Assembly (NCBI GenBank): GCA_947175975.1
Contig: CAMWOX010000003.1
Location: 1 to 36,073, forward strand
Direction: 5' to 3'
From: an uncultured Ruminococcus sp.
Lineage (GTDB): Bacteria; Bacillota; Clostridia; Oscillospirales; Ruminococcaceae
Length of the DNA: 36,073 nt
Shown: positions 20,865-30,961 of the stretch, piece after piece
How the letters are laid out: every line of letters starts with the position of its first letter
Numbering within the stretch: position 1 is the first letter of the stretch
Notes under the pieces: generated by a model
Seen by the model: only the letters and a program-made list of their open reading frames with translations
Databases searched by the model: none
What the model was told of the DNA's origin: nothing
Position numbers and translations under genes: made by a program

Positions 20865-21902
20865 ATGAAAAAAAAATTCTGTTTTTATAGTATCCTATGC
20901 CTGCTGCTGACTGCAATGCCTTTGATTCCCGCTATGATGATTTCTCCGAAAACATCTGCTGAACAAAGTACACAAAATTCCAATTCTGACCCAAAATCAG
21001 AGATTGCCTCCGAGACTTCTGAAATTTCGCAAATTTCTGAAACTTCTTCCAATCAGATCTATCATGTACTGGATATCACCAGTAACGAAATTCTGGAAGT
21101 TCCTGTCCGGGAATATCTCATCGGCGCAGTCGGTGCAGAAATGCCGGCATCCTTCGAAACAGAAGCATTAAAAGCCCAAGTAGTCGCTGCACATACTTAT
21201 GCAGAACGGCAGGTACTACTTGCTGAAAACCGTTCTGACCTGCAAGGTGCAGACTTTTCAAACGATCCGGATCAATATCAAGCATTCCACACGGAACAAC
21301 AGCTTCGGGAACTTTATGGCGAAAACTTTGATATTTACTATCAAAAAATTTCTAACGCTGTGGACTCTGTTCTTCCTGAAATTCTCTGTTACAATAATGA
21401 ACCAATCATTGCGGCTTTTCATGCCATTTCCATCGGCAAAACAGAATCCGCTCGAAACGTCTGGGGCAATGAAATTGCTTATCTTCAATCTGTAGACAGC
21501 AGCTCCGACTGCAACGCACCTAATTATGAACAGAATAGTTCCTATTCTGCTGAACAGGTACAGGAAATGCTTTCTTCCGCACATTCTGGTCTCCTGCTTG
21601 GTACAGATACCGCCAACTGGTTCGGTGAGCCGATCTGCTCTGATGCCGGGACTGTGCTGCAAATTCCTGTTGGTACAAGCATTTTTACCGGACAAGAACT
21701 TCGGACGATTTTTTCCTTGCGTTCTGCCTGTTTTACCATTGAGTATGATAAAAAAACCAAAACATTCATTTTCCAGACAAAAGGCTATGGTCACAGTGTC
21801 GGCATGAGCCAGTACGGTGCAAATGCCATGGCACTGCAAGGTTCTGACTATCGGGAAATTCTAGCATACTACTATCCGGATACGATTCTGAAAACAGTCT
21901 AA
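20865..21902 (+). CDS. spoIID: SpoIID/LytB-domain protein
   Basis: VPVREYLIGAVGAEMPASFETEALKAQVVAAHTYAERQ; GYGHSVGMSQYGANAMA; RBS AAGGAG at 20851; start refined to MKKKFCFYS. Confidence 0.9.
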   Translation: MKKKFCFYSILCLLLTAMPLIPAMMISPKTSAEQSTQNSNSDPKSEIASETSEISQISETSSNQIYHVLDITSNEILEVPVREYLIGAVGAEMPASFETEALKAQVVAAHTYAERQVLLAENRSDLQGADFSNDPDQYQAFHTEQQLRELYGENFDIYYQKISNAVDSVLPEILCYNNEPIIAAFHAISIGKTESARNVWGNEIAYLQSVDSSSDCNAPNYEQNSSYSAEQVQEMLSSAHSGLLLGTDTANWFGEPICSDAGTVLQIPVGTSIFTGQELRTIFSLRSACFTIEYDKKTKTFIFQTKGYGHSVGMSQYGANAMALQGSDYREILAYYYPDTILKTV

Positions 21903-21959
21903 TCCGCCAGAATCTATTTTTATTATAGCATAGCATCTGTTCAGAAATGCAATAACTGA

Positions 21960-21991
21960 AAAAATAAATGCCCTGCAAACCATCAGGGCAT
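21960..21991 (-). terminator. rho-independent terminator downstream of birA
   Basis: ATGCCCTG-loop-CAGGGCAT followed on the minus strand by TTATTTTTT. Confidence 0.8.
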
Positions 21992-22007
21992 TGTTCCACA
22001 TGGAACA
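21992..22007 (-). other. parS-like site TGTTCCACATGGAACA
   Basis: exact 16-mer abutting the birA terminator. Confidence 0.85.
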
Positions 22008-22015
22008 TTAAAAAT

Positions 22016-22939
22016 TTAATCTATCACTGTTGCACTGCCTGTACGCAGAATCTGCTCTGTTCCATCAGAAAGTCGAATAATTAATCCAGCATCTTCTGTA
22101 AAACCGATCGCTGTTCCCTCTGTTCCATTATCCATTCGGACGGTATGTCCCAACGTATAGGAATTTTTTGTATAAATATCCAGATAACTATGTGCTGGAA
22201 TCTCATCAAGCAAAATCTCCAGTTGTTTCAGAATTTCTATCAGCAGATCATATTTATTAATACATGTTCCGGTTTCTGTTTCCAGATCCGTGATAATCGA
22301 CCGCAATTCTTCCGGACAACCTGGATCATGACGCAGATTAATCCCGATTCCTATCACTAAATAATCCATACTAAGCAGTTCTGCATTGAAACTGCCCTCT
22401 GAAAGAATGCCACAGATCTTTTTCTGATTCAGAAACAGATCATTCACCCATTTGATCTGTGTCATGACACCAAACTGTTTCAACGCCAGAAAAACTGCCG
22501 CTGCTGTGCAAGCAGTCACACTCATCATATGCGCAATCGGGAGTGCTAATTTCTCAATCACGCTGAAATAGAGATTCCCTTTTGGAGAATAGAAACTTTT
22601 CCCGATTCTGCCCTTGCCTGCCGTCTGCTGATCCGCAATCACGACTGTACCGGATGGTGCATCATGAGCAGCAAGCTCTTTTGCAAAATTATTTGTAGAA
22701 TCTAGCTCTTTGAAATGTCGAAACTGCCAATTTGTCCGACACTCCTTCACAGCTCGTTTCAGATAAGATTCACAGAACAAATCCGGCTGAGAGACAAGCC
22801 GATAGCCCTTGTGTGGAACGGATTCTATCTGACAGCCCTCTGCACGGAGTTGTTCCATTACTTTCCAGACAGCTGTACGGCTGACCTGGCAATCTGCGGC
22901 AAGTTCTGCACCGGAAATATAACTTTCTGCATGTAACAA
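22016..22939 (-). CDS. birA: bifunctional biotin--[acetyl-CoA-carboxylase] ligase/repressor
   Basis: N-terminal HTH SGAELAADCQVSRTAVWKVMEQLRAEG; DSTNNFAKELA; ADQQTAGKGRIGKSFYSPKGNLYFSV; IKWVNDLFLNQKKICGILSE. Confidence 0.95.
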   Translation of the reverse strand: MLHAESYISGAELAADCQVSRTAVWKVMEQLRAEGCQIESVPHKGYRLVSQPDLFCESYLKRAVKECRTNWQFRHFKELDSTNNFAKELAAHDAPSGTVVIADQQTAGKGRIGKSFYSPKGNLYFSVIEKLALPIAHMMSVTACTAAAVFLALKQFGVMTQIKWVNDLFLNQKKICGILSEGSFNAELLSMDYLVIGIGINLRHDPGCPEELRSIITDLETETGTCINKYDLLIEILKQLEILLDEIPAHSYLDIYTKNSYTLGHTVRMDNGTEGTAIGFTEDAGLIIRLSDGTEQILRTGSATVID

Positions 22940-23063
22940 TGCAGAAAGAACAGATTCTCTAAGATTCGTAAAAAGCCCTCCTTGTTTTTATTTTTTGTTC
23001 TGTACATGCACACCAGAAATTTTCGTGCATAGAATGCAGGAGTAACTTCTGGAGGTGACACGG

Positions 23064-23663
23064 ATGTTTCAAGCATGTTTACTTGCAATTGCAGTCTGTA
23101 TGGATACATTCTGGGGAGCAGTCAGTTGTAGCATGAACGGTATCACAATTCCAAAACGTTGTGCATTCCTAATCAGCACAGTAGGAACAGCTTTTCTGAG
23201 CATTTCTCTGTTCTTTGCACAATTCCTGCATGGGATTCTGCCAGAGGCAGTATTCCGGTATGCAGGCTTTACAATTTTATTCTTATTAGGCAGTACACAG
23301 CTGATGAAAAAAATCCTGACAACAATCTTTCAGAAACATAGACCACACTGGAACTGGAAAGCACTTGGACTTGTGATTGATATTTGCTTTGATGAGACAT
23401 TGGCTGACACAGACGGCTCAAAAACAATCAGCATGAAAGAAGCCGCCGCCTATGCGACAGCTCTCTCAATTGATTCCCTGGCAAGCGGACTTGGTGCAGG
23501 AATTGAAACACCCTGGATACCAATATGCCTGGGATTAAGTTTTCTATCCGGATTTGCATTAACAATCCTGGGATGCCGGGTAGGTACATCCTGCCAGAAA
23601 AAAATCAATCTATCCTGGCTGGGCGGTGTGATGCTGTTAATTCTGGCATTTTGCAGATTATAA
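23064..23663 (+). CDS. ytaF: sporulation membrane protein YtaF (MntP-related)
   Basis: FDETLADTDGSKTISMKEAAAYATALSIDSLASGLGAGI; multiple TM helices; RBS GGAGG 8 nt from the ATG. Confidence 0.85.
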   Translation: MFQACLLAIAVCMDTFWGAVSCSMNGITIPKRCAFLISTVGTAFLSISLFFAQFLHGILPEAVFRYAGFTILFLLGSTQLMKKILTTIFQKHRPHWNWKALGLVIDICFDETLADTDGSKTISMKEAAAYATALSIDSLASGLGAGIETPWIPICLGLSFLSGFALTILGCRVGTSCQKKINLSWLGGVMLLILAFCRL

Positions 23664-23672
23664 TTATTATGA

Positions 23673-23688
23673 TGTTCCATGTGGAACA
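23673..23688 (+). other. parS-like site TGTTCCATGTGGAACA
   Basis: core of the 20-mer GATGTTCCATGTGGAACATC, which also occurs at 31720..31739. Confidence 0.85.
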
Positions 23689-23697
23689 TCAAACATC

Positions 23698-24153
23698 CTA
23701 GAATTGAAAACCTCCTGTCAGTAGCAGTACTTCTAACACCAGGGAACAGATAACTGCATTGAAACAATATTTTGAAAAATATTTCTGTATGATTTTAAAA
23801 TAAATCCCCATCACTAGCCCGATAACAGGAAACTGAAAGCTCATCATTGCATAGACCGTTTCCCTGGAAATATATTTTTTAAAGACAGGCGGAAATTTAC
23901 AGAAAATTAGCCAGAGATCAAAAATCAATGGGATAACTCTGATTACAGGCACAAAAAGTCCTGTTACTGCCAGCACAAGCATCACAATGCAATAAGGCAT
24001 ATCCGCCTGGTGATCTGCTTTTTGGATTCTTCGTTTCTCCTGAATGAGTCGGGAAATCTGATCCAGTTCTTCTGATGTGTATAATGTTTTCTGCTCCCGA
24101 TAGATCTGCTCTAATTCGACAAGGGAATATGCATGTAAATTTTCTGAATCCAT
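23698..24153 (-). CDS. small membrane protein of unknown function
   Basis: 151 aa; soluble charged N terminus then about 3 hydrophobic segments; follows serS. Confidence 0.6.
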   Translation of the reverse strand: MDSENLHAYSLVELEQIYREQKTLYTSEELDQISRLIQEKRRIQKADHQADMPYCIVMLVLAVTGLFVPVIRVIPLIFDLWLIFCKFPPVFKKYISRETVYAMMSFQFPVIGLVMGIYFKIIQKYFSKYCFNAVICSLVLEVLLLTGGFQF

Positions 24154-25442
24154 TATTCCGCAACAGGGATAACTTCCATGCCGCCCATGTACGGACGAAG
24201 TGCTTCTGGAATCCGGATGCTGCCGTCTTCATTCAGGTTATTTTCCAGAAATGCAATCAGCATTCTTGGAGGTGCAACAACTGTATTGTTCAGCGTATGT
24301 GCCAGATACTTCGTGCCGTCTTCTTTTCTCACACGGATTCCCAGTCTTCTTGCCTGTGCATCACCTAAATTGGAACAGCTGCCGACTTCAAAATATTTCT
24401 TTTGACGTGGTGACCATGCTTCTACATCCAAACTCTTGACTTTCAGATCTGCCAGATCACCGGAACAGCATTCCAATGTTCTCACTGGAATGTCCAGTGT
24501 ACGGAAGAAATCAACAGTATTTTTCCAGAGAACATCAAACCACTGCATGCTTTCCTCTGGCTTGCAGACAACAATCATTTCCTGCTTCTCAAACTGATGG
24601 ATTCTGTAAACGCCACGTTCCTCAACAGTATGCGCACCAACTTCTTTTCGGAAACATGGAGAATAACTTGTCAGCGTATATGGCAATTCTTTTTCCGGCA
24701 GAATTGTATCAATGAACTTACCAATCATAGAATGTTCACTTGTACCGATCAGATATAAATCTTCTCCCTCAATCTTATACATCATGTCTTCCATCTCAGC
24801 AAAGCTCATGACACCTGTAACAACTTCACTCCGGATCATAAATGGCGGAATATAGTAAGTAAATCCTCTGTTGATCATGAAATCTCTTGCATAAGATAAA
24901 ATAGCAGAATGCAGTCTTGCGATATTGCCACAGAGATAATAGAATCCTTTTCCAGAAGTCTTTCGTGCAGCAACCTGATCAATTCCTTTGAGTTTCTCCA
25001 TAATATCAATATGATATGGAATTTCATAATCCGGCACAACTGGCTCACCATAACGTTCAATTTCCACATTTTCAGAATCATCCTTGCCAATCGGCACAGA
25101 TGCATCAATGATATTCGGAATCACACGCATGATTTCCAGAATTTTCTGATCCACTTCAGCTTCTCTCTGTTCCAGTGCTGTCAAAGTATCACCCATAGCA
25201 GTGACTTCCGCTTTGAGAGCCTCTGCTTTCTCCTTTTCACCTTTTGCAATCAGACCGCCAATCTGTTTGCTTTTAGCTTTTCTTTCTGCCCGGAGCTGAT
25301 CACCTTTGAGTTTTGCATTGCGAAATTCTTTATCTAGATCAATGACTTCATCCACTAATGGCAGTTTTTCATCCTGAAACTTCCTTCTGATATTTTCCTT
25401 GACAAGTTCAGGATTTGTCCGTAAAAATTTGATATCTAACAT
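24153..25442 (-). CDS. serS: serine--tRNA ligase
   Basis: MLDIKFLRTNPELVKENIRRK; class II motifs FRKEVGAHTVEERGVYRIHQFEKQEM and LNNTVVAPPRMLIAFLENN. Confidence 0.98.
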   Translation of the reverse strand: MLDIKFLRTNPELVKENIRRKFQDEKLPLVDEVIDLDKEFRNAKLKGDQLRAERKAKSKQIGGLIAKGEKEKAEALKAEVTAMGDTLTALEQREAEVDQKILEIMRVIPNIIDASVPIGKDDSENVEIERYGEPVVPDYEIPYHIDIMEKLKGIDQVAARKTSGKGFYYLCGNIARLHSAILSYARDFMINRGFTYYIPPFMIRSEVVTGVMSFAEMEDMMYKIEGEDLYLIGTSEHSMIGKFIDTILPEKELPYTLTSYSPCFRKEVGAHTVEERGVYRIHQFEKQEMIVVCKPEESMQWFDVLWKNTVDFFRTLDIPVRTLECCSGDLADLKVKSLDVEAWSPRQKKYFEVGSCSNLGDAQARRLGIRVRKEDGTKYLAHTLNNTVVAPPRMLIAFLENNLNEDGSIRIPEALRPYMGGMEVIPVAE

Positions 25443-25479
25443 AATTTTCTTTCCTCTCTGCTAAAAATAATATTTTGCA

Positions 25480-25495
25480 TGTTCCATGTGGAACT
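25480..25495 (+). other. parS-like site TGTTCCATGTGGAACT
   Basis: parB-serS intergenic. Confidence 0.8.
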
Positions 25496-25510
25496 ATGAA
25501 TGACCTGCTT

Positions 25511-26362
25511 TTATGACCAGTCCGGAAATAATGCATATAGCAGGGATTTCAGATCTTCTTCGTTGTAGAATGGAAACACCAGACTGCCGCCGGTGGATTT
25601 TCCGGCATGGACTTTTACAATCCTGCCGAGTTTCTCCCGCAAGGCCTCTTCCAACTCCCCATAGTACGAAAGCGGCAGATCCTTCTTTGCCAATACTTCC
25701 TGTGTTTCCTGCACTTCGGACGCAAGCTGTTCCAGACGACGCACAGTATATTCTCCCTGTGCGCATTTTTCCGCCAATTCGCACATACGTTTTTCATCCG
25801 GAAATCGCAGCAATACTTTTGCATGTCCCCGTGAAATCTGATTATTCATGATCATATCCTGGATTCTCTGCGGCAGACGCAACAGACGCAGGATATTTGT
25901 GATTGTACTTCTAGAACAGCCGACAGCTCTGGCGATTTCCTCTTGCGTCATATGAAATTCTTCCTGTAATCTTTGAAATGCCAGAGCTTCCTCAATCGGA
26001 TTAAGATCTTCACGTTGCAGATTTTCAATCAATGCAATCTGTGCTGTCTCCATTTCTGTTAATTCACGGATCACAACTGGAACTTCTTCAAGTCCTGCAA
26101 TCTTTGCGGCACGCCATCTACGTTCTCCTGCTACGATCTGATAACCGCCGCCCGGAAGTGGTCTAACGAGAATCGGTTGAAGAATACCATGTACCCGGAT
26201 CGAATTTGCAAGTTCTGAAATGGCAGTGCTGTCAAAATATTTTCTCGGCTGTTTCCGATCCGGTTCAATCTCAGAAATCCGTAAAGTCCGCTTGGTAGGC
26301 ACTTTTGCAGCATTATCTTCAAACAGAGAGCCAAGACCGCCGCCGAGACCTCCTCTTGCCAT
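25511..26362 (-). CDS. parB: chromosome-partitioning protein ParB (Spo0J type)
   Basis: MARGGLGGGLGSLFEDN; GERRWRAAKIAGL; IALIENLQREDLNPIEEA; SRSTITNILRLLRLP; ISRGHAKVLL. Confidence 0.95.
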   Translation of the reverse strand: MARGGLGGGLGSLFEDNAAKVPTKRTLRISEIEPDRKQPRKYFDSTAISELANSIRVHGILQPILVRPLPGGGYQIVAGERRWRAAKIAGLEEVPVVIRELTEMETAQIALIENLQREDLNPIEEALAFQRLQEEFHMTQEEIARAVGCSRSTITNILRLLRLPQRIQDMIMNNQISRGHAKVLLRFPDEKRMCELAEKCAQGEYTVRRLEQLASEVQETQEVLAKKDLPLSYYGELEEALREKLGRIVKVHAGKSTGGSLVFPFYNEEDLKSLLYALFPDWS

Positions 26363-26406
26363 AGAATCACCCTTTCTGAATTTCTCAAATTATTTTATAA
26401 TTCTGA

Positions 26407-27207
26407 TTATTTTGCAATATTCATCCGCAGCTTATCCAAGCCACTCAGAGGTTCGCCCAAAAACTCTTTTCCAAGAATTTCATAGGCAAGTGCACCTTTG
26501 GAATGCTTGTCATAATAAAGAATTGGCTTGCCATAGCTAGGTGCTTCTGACAATCTGACATTGCGAGGTATTTTCGTCTGAAAGACCTGTTCTGGGAAGT
26601 AACGTTCTACTTCTTCTACAACCTGTCTGGAAAGATTCAGACGATTGTCATACATCGTGAAAAGAATACCCGCAATTTTCAATTTCGGATTGTAATTTGC
26701 CTGTACAAGTTCTTTGGTATTCACAAGCTGTGTAAGGCCTTCCAATGCATAATATTCTGCCAGCATCGGAATTAATAATGCATCAGCTGCTGTCATCGCA
26801 TTAATCGTCAGCTGACCAAGTGCAGGAGGACAATCAATAAAAATATAATCATAATTCTGCTTGATCATGATCAGCTGCATTTTCAGGCGATTAAATCGCT
26901 GCTCCATATGTACAAGTTCAGTTTCCACACCTGCAAGATCTGCATCTGCGGGGACAAGGGAAATATTCTCAAATTCTGTCATGAGAATCGCATCTTTCAC
27001 AGAAGCTTTTCCTGCAAGAACCTCATAGGCAGAACATGTAAGATTTTTTTTGCGGATTCCGAAACCAGTTGTTGCATTTCCCTGGGCATCCAGATCAAAA
27101 CAGAGAATTTTTTTGCCTCTTGTTCCGAGATAAGCAGCCAGATTGACAGTAGTAGTTGATTTTCCGACACCGCCTTTCTGGTTGACAACGGCAATCACAT
27201 CACCCAT
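26407..27207 (-). CDS. parA: chromosome-partitioning ATPase ParA (Soj type)
   Basis: IAVVNQKGGVGKSTTTVNLAAYL deviant Walker A; FIDCPPALGQLTINAM. Confidence 0.97.
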   Translation of the reverse strand: MGDVIAVVNQKGGVGKSTTTVNLAAYLGTRGKKILCFDLDAQGNATTGFGIRKKNLTCSAYEVLAGKASVKDAILMTEFENISLVPADADLAGVETELVHMEQRFNRLKMQLIMIKQNYDYIFIDCPPALGQLTINAMTAADALLIPMLAEYYALEGLTQLVNTKELVQANYNPKLKIAGILFTMYDNRLNLSRQVVEEVERYFPEQVFQTKIPRNVRLSEAPSYGKPILYYDKHSKGALAYEILGKEFLGEPLSGLDKLRMNIAK

Positions 27208-27245
27208 TTTTGTTAAAACTCCTTTCTATTTCAGACTTCTTACTT

Positions 27246-27274
27246 ATTATACCATGTCTTTCTGGATTTGTAAA
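27246..27274 (-). promoter_or_regulatory. putative sigma-A promoter for parA
   Basis: minus strand TTTACA-N17-TATAAT. Confidence 0.7.
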
Positions 27275-27311
27275 GAATTTTTTGAATATTTCCAGGAATT
27301 TTGTCAGAATA

Positions 27312-27327
27312 TGTTCCACATGGAACA
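27312..27327 (-). other. parS-like site TGTTCCACATGGAACA
   Basis: core of the 22-bp near-palindrome ATATGTTCCACATGGAACATAT between noc and parA. Confidence 0.85.
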
Positions 27328-27335
27328 TATTTTTT

Positions 27336-28175
27336 TTAGAAATTATTTTTAAGTGGGATCCGAATCTGATATTCAATGTAATTTTCATCCTGTATTTTAT
27401 GTGCATCCGCTGGAATCCCTGCTGCCTGCATGGTTTCTATCGCTTTCTGAATCGTGTTTGTGAATAGCCGGACATCCCGGAACAAAACACTTCTCTTGCG
27501 AAAACTCTCCTGTTCCCGCACCCTTCCAAGCTGTTCTTCAATCAATAATTCTGTCTTCTCTACATTCAAGCCAAGTTTTGTGATCTTCTGTAGAATTTTC
27601 ATCCGTTCCTCCGGACTTGCAATTTTCAGCAATGCCCTGGCATGTCGTTCTGTCAACTGATTTTCCAGAATATATTGCTTTTCCTGCTCTGTCAGTCTCA
27701 ACAATCTGAGTTTATTCGCAACTGTACTCTGTGCTCGTCCGAGCTGAACGGCTGCATCTTCCTGTGTCATTCCATAGTAAGTAATTAATTGTTCCAATGC
27801 CGCCGCTTCTTCAAAATAGTTCAAATCCTGTCGCTGGATATTTTCCACCAAAGCAAGAATCGCAGAATTTCGGTCATTGATTTCCATGATGAGGCAGGGT
27901 ACACAACGGAGACCTGCAAGTCTTGCCGCACGCAGACGACGTTCCCCTGCGATCAGCTCATAAACATTCCCACACTGCCGAACAGTCAGTGGCTGTAAGA
28001 TGCCATTCTGACGAATGCTCTCAGACAGCGAACGCAATTCTTCAGGCTGAAACAGCCTTCGAGGCTGATTGGGATTCGGACGAATCTCTTCAATCCGAAG
28101 ATAAAGTATTTTCCGCTCTACTGGCTGATTGATTTCTCTTGTGTTTTCTTTTGTCATTGCAAAAATTCCAGACAT
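27336..28175 (-). CDS. noc: ParB-family protein, nucleoid-occlusion (Noc) type
   Basis: second ParB paralog; LIAGERRLRAARLAGL, VENIQRQDLNYFEEA, LTERHARALLKI (Noc-like); between rsmG and parA; start refined to MSGIFAMTKEN with RBS AAAGGAGA. Confidence 0.85.
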   Translation of the reverse strand: MSGIFAMTKENTREINQPVERKILYLRIEEIRPNPNQPRRLFQPEELRSLSESIRQNGILQPLTVRQCGNVYELIAGERRLRAARLAGLRCVPCLIMEINDRNSAILALVENIQRQDLNYFEEAAALEQLITYYGMTQEDAAVQLGRAQSTVANKLRLLRLTEQEKQYILENQLTERHARALLKIASPEERMKILQKITKLGLNVEKTELLIEEQLGRVREQESFRKRSVLFRDVRLFTNTIQKAIETMQAAGIPADAHKIQDENYIEYQIRIPLKNNF

Positions 28176-28255
28176 ACTGTGTTCTCCTTTCAATTGTTCA
28201 GCTTTTTTCTGAACTTCTCTGATTTTCATTATAACAGATATCGGAAATGATTGCC

Positions 28256-28295
28256 ATAAAAAAAATCCGTTATTTTCCCCAAAAATAACGGATTT
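28256..28295 (-). terminator. rho-independent terminator downstream of rsmG
   Basis: 14-bp perfect stem AAATCCGTTATTTT/AAAATAACGGATTT followed on the minus strand by a T-run. Confidence 0.85.
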
Positions 28296-28315
28296 CCGAA
28301 CAGATATACTTTTTC

Positions 28316-29032
28316 TTATAATGATTTCTGCTTGATCTGCGCAAATTTGCGAGGATATTTTGTCGTACATGGCGATATTTTTCTGATCAGATGCAAATTT
28401 CTGACATCACCGCCAGGAAGTTGATATGAAACTGTATCCACCCATTCACCGCCAAGCATCTGAATTGCCTGCAAAGCTGGTTCGATTGTCTCATGGGATT
28501 TCATCGCAAGCCAGTAGCCGCCTGTTTTCACATAAGGAAGAGAAAGCTCGGCAAGTATAGGAAGGGAAGCAACCGCCCTGGCAGTGACAACATCAAAAGA
28601 TTCCCGATACATAGGATCTTTTGCAAGTTCCTCTGCACGTCCATGTACAGCAGTGTAACTACAATGCAATTTTTCCCTTAATTTTTCTAGAAACACAATC
28701 CTTTTCCGGAGACTATCCAAAAGTACAACCTGCAAATCGGGACGGATCAAGGAAAGTGGTACACCAGGAAATCCTGCACCACTTCCAATATCAAGTATCT
28801 TAGCAGACTGTGGAAAACAACTTTTAGCATATTCATGCAGCAGAATGCTGTCAAGAAAATGTTTTTTCAGAATACTATCACCATCTGTTACAGCAGTTAA
28901 ATTTACATACTGATTATATTCTACTAAAAATTCCGCATAAGTTTCAAATTGACAGAATGTTTCATGTGGAACATCTATTTTGAATACTTGAAATAATTTA
29001 TCTGCTTGCGCATAATCCGGCAGTATTGTCAT
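28316..29032 (-). CDS. rsmG: 16S rRNA (guanine(527)-N(7))-methyltransferase
   Basis: YNQYVNLTAVTDGDSILKKHFLDSILL; ILDIGSGAGFPGVPLSLIRPDLQVVLLDSLRKRI. Confidence 0.96.
   Translation of the reverse strand: MTILPDYAQADKLFQVFKIDVPHETFCQFETYAEFLVEYNQYVNLTAVTDGDSILKKHFLDSILLHEYAKSCFPQSAKILDIGSGAGFPGVPLSLIRPDLQVVLLDSLRKRIVFLEKLREKLHCSYTAVHGRAEELAKDPMYRESFDVVTARAVASLPILAELSLPYVKTGGYWLAMKSHETIEPALQAIQMLGGEWVDTVSYQLPGGDVRNLHLIRKISPCTTKYPRKFAQIKQKSL
28958..28973 (+). other. parS-like site TGTTTCATGTGGAACA (inside rsmG)
   Basis: 15/16 match to the window consensus; TTTC variant left arm. Confidence 0.75.
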
Positions 29033-29055
29033 AGCATACACTCCTGATTCTAATT

Positions 29056-30945
29056 TTATTTCCGAGACAACCAGATCAATAATACAGAAATATCAGACGG
29101 AGAAACACCTGAAATCCTGGATGCCTGTGCAATATTGACAGGCTGATGCCGGTTCAGTTTTTCCGCTGCTTCCAGACGAAGTCCTTTGATGCATGTATAA
29201 TCCAGATGTTCCGGTAATTTCTTCTGCTCCAGGTGCCTGGCTTTTTCAATGGATTCATTCTGCCGGGAGATATAGCCCTCATACTTGATCTGGATTTCTA
29301 CTTGTTCCTGAATTTCAAAAGATAATACAGGACGTTCCGGATCAAATGCGGCAAGATCTGCATAATGCAGCTGTGGTCTGCGAATCAGGTCAGCAAGTTT
29401 GCATCCTGTCTGCAAAGGAGCTGTTTGGTATTGGATTAACATCTGATTCAAATCTAGAGACGGTGCAAGATTGGTTTTCCGGACACGCTGAATTTCCGTT
29501 TCTACAAGCTGATATTTTCGCAACATTGCCTGATAGCGTTTTTCTGGAAGCAGACCAATTTTCCTGCCAATCGGCATCAGCCGGAAATCGGCATTATCCT
29601 GTCGAAGAACAAGTCTGTATTCACTCCGGGATGTCATCATACGATAAGGATCGCTACACCCTTTGTAAACAAGATCATCAATCAATGTGCCAATATAAGA
29701 TCCGGAGCGTTCCAAAATAATTTGCTGTTTCCCCTGTACGGAAAGAGCGGCATTGATCCCTGCAACAAGCCCCTGTGCGGCGGCTTCTTCATAACCAGAA
29801 CTACCATTGAACTGTCCTGCACCAAACAGACCAGAAACAGCTTTTGTTTCAAGTGTCGGTTTGAGTGCAGTCGGATCAATGCAATCATATTCGATTGCAT
29901 AGGCAGGACGCAGAATTTCCACATGAGACAAGCCCTTGATTGTCCGGAGAAATGCAAGCTGTACATCTTCCGGCAGAGAAGAAGACATACCCTGTAAGTA
30001 ATATTCTTCTGTGGTAAGACCCATAGGTTCAATAAATAACTGATGCCGTTCTTTATCTGCAAATCTGACGATTTTATCTTCAATTGAAGGACAATACCTT
30101 GGACCAACACCCTCAATCTTTCCAGCATAGAGCGGCGAACGATGCAGATTATTCCGGATCACTTCATGTGTTTCAGAATTAGTATAACTGATATAGCAGT
30201 TGACCTGATTCTGGAACTTTTTTTCAAAATTCTCAAATGAGAACGGTGTAATCTCCGGATCGCCGGGCTGCTCTTCGAGATGCTCAAAATCAATACTTCG
30301 CCTATGAACACGACAGGGTGTACCGGTTTTGAATCTGCGTAGCGGCAAATATCTTCTAAGACTTTCAGAAAGCCTGTTTGCCGGGAGTGCAGAATCCGGA
30401 CCACTCTCAAAAGATACTTCACCAATATGAATTTTGCCTTTTAGATATGTTCCAGTAGCAATGACAACAGCCTGAGCATAGTAAACTGCACCTAGCTTTG
30501 TCACAATACCAGTAATCTGGTTCGCATTTTCTTCATCAACCAGAATTTCCGCCGCTTCTCCCTGTTTCAGAAATAAATTCTCTTGCTGTTCACAGACATG
30601 TTTCATATAATCATGATATTTCACTCTGTCCGCCTGGACACGGAGACTATGGACAGCAGGACCTTTTCCACGGTTGAGCATTCTGCTTTGGATAAAACAG
30701 GCATCTGCGGCTTTTCCCATTTCGCCACCGAGTGCATCAATTTCACGGACGAGATGTCCTTTCGCCGTACCACCAATGGACGGATTACAAGGCATATTTG
30801 CAACCTGGTCAAGGGAAATTGTCAACAACAGCGTCCGACAACCTAATCTGGCAGAAGCAAGTCCCGCTTCCACACCGGCATGTCCTGCACCAATGACAAT
30901 CACATCATAGTGACCCATCTCATAAGTATTTTTCATGCGCATCAC
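29056..30945 (-). CDS. mnmG: tRNA uridine-5-carboxymethylaminomethyl(34) synthesis enzyme MnmG
   Basis: [72 protein letters not shown]. Confidence 0.97.
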   Translation of the reverse strand: MMRMKNTYEMGHYDVIVIGAGHAGVEAGLASARLGCRTLLLTISLDQVANMPCNPSIGGTAKGHLVREIDALGGEMGKAADACFIQSRMLNRGKGPAVHSLRVQADRVKYHDYMKHVCEQQENLFLKQGEAAEILVDEENANQITGIVTKLGAVYYAQAVVIATGTYLKGKIHIGEVSFESGPDSALPANRLSESLRRYLPLRRFKTGTPCRVHRRSIDFEHLEEQPGDPEITPFSFENFEKKFQNQVNCYISYTNSETHEVIRNNLHRSPLYAGKIEGVGPRYCPSIEDKIVRFADKERHQLFIEPMGLTTEEYYLQGMSSSLPEDVQLAFLRTIKGLSHVEILRPAYAIEYDCIDPTALKPTLETKAVSGLFGAGQFNGSSGYEEAAAQGLVAGINAALSVQGKQQIILERSGSYIGTLIDDLVYKGCSDPYRMMTSRSEYRLVLRQDNADFRLMPIGRKIGLLPEKRYQAMLRKYQLVETEIQRVRKTNLAPSLDLNQMLIQYQTAPLQTGCKLADLIRRPQLHYADLAAFDPERPVLSFEIQEQVEIQIKYEGYISRQNESIEKARHLEQKKLPEHLDYTCIKGLRLEAAEKLNRHQPVNIAQASRISGVSPSDISVLLIWLSRK

Positions 30946-30961
30946 TCACCAAAATAAAAAA

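Noticed and set aside
21283-21298. CATTCCACACGGAACA as a twelfth parS site
   Set aside because: Three mismatches to the window consensus, including the core; inside the SpoIID-like CDS; chance similarity is likely.
22811-22822. GTGTGGAACGG in birA as parS
   Set aside because: Only one arm resembles parS.
27309-27338. Hairpin ATATGTTCCACATGGAACATAT followed by T8 as a plus-strand terminator
   Set aside because: No plus-strand gene precedes it; better explained as an extended parS site.
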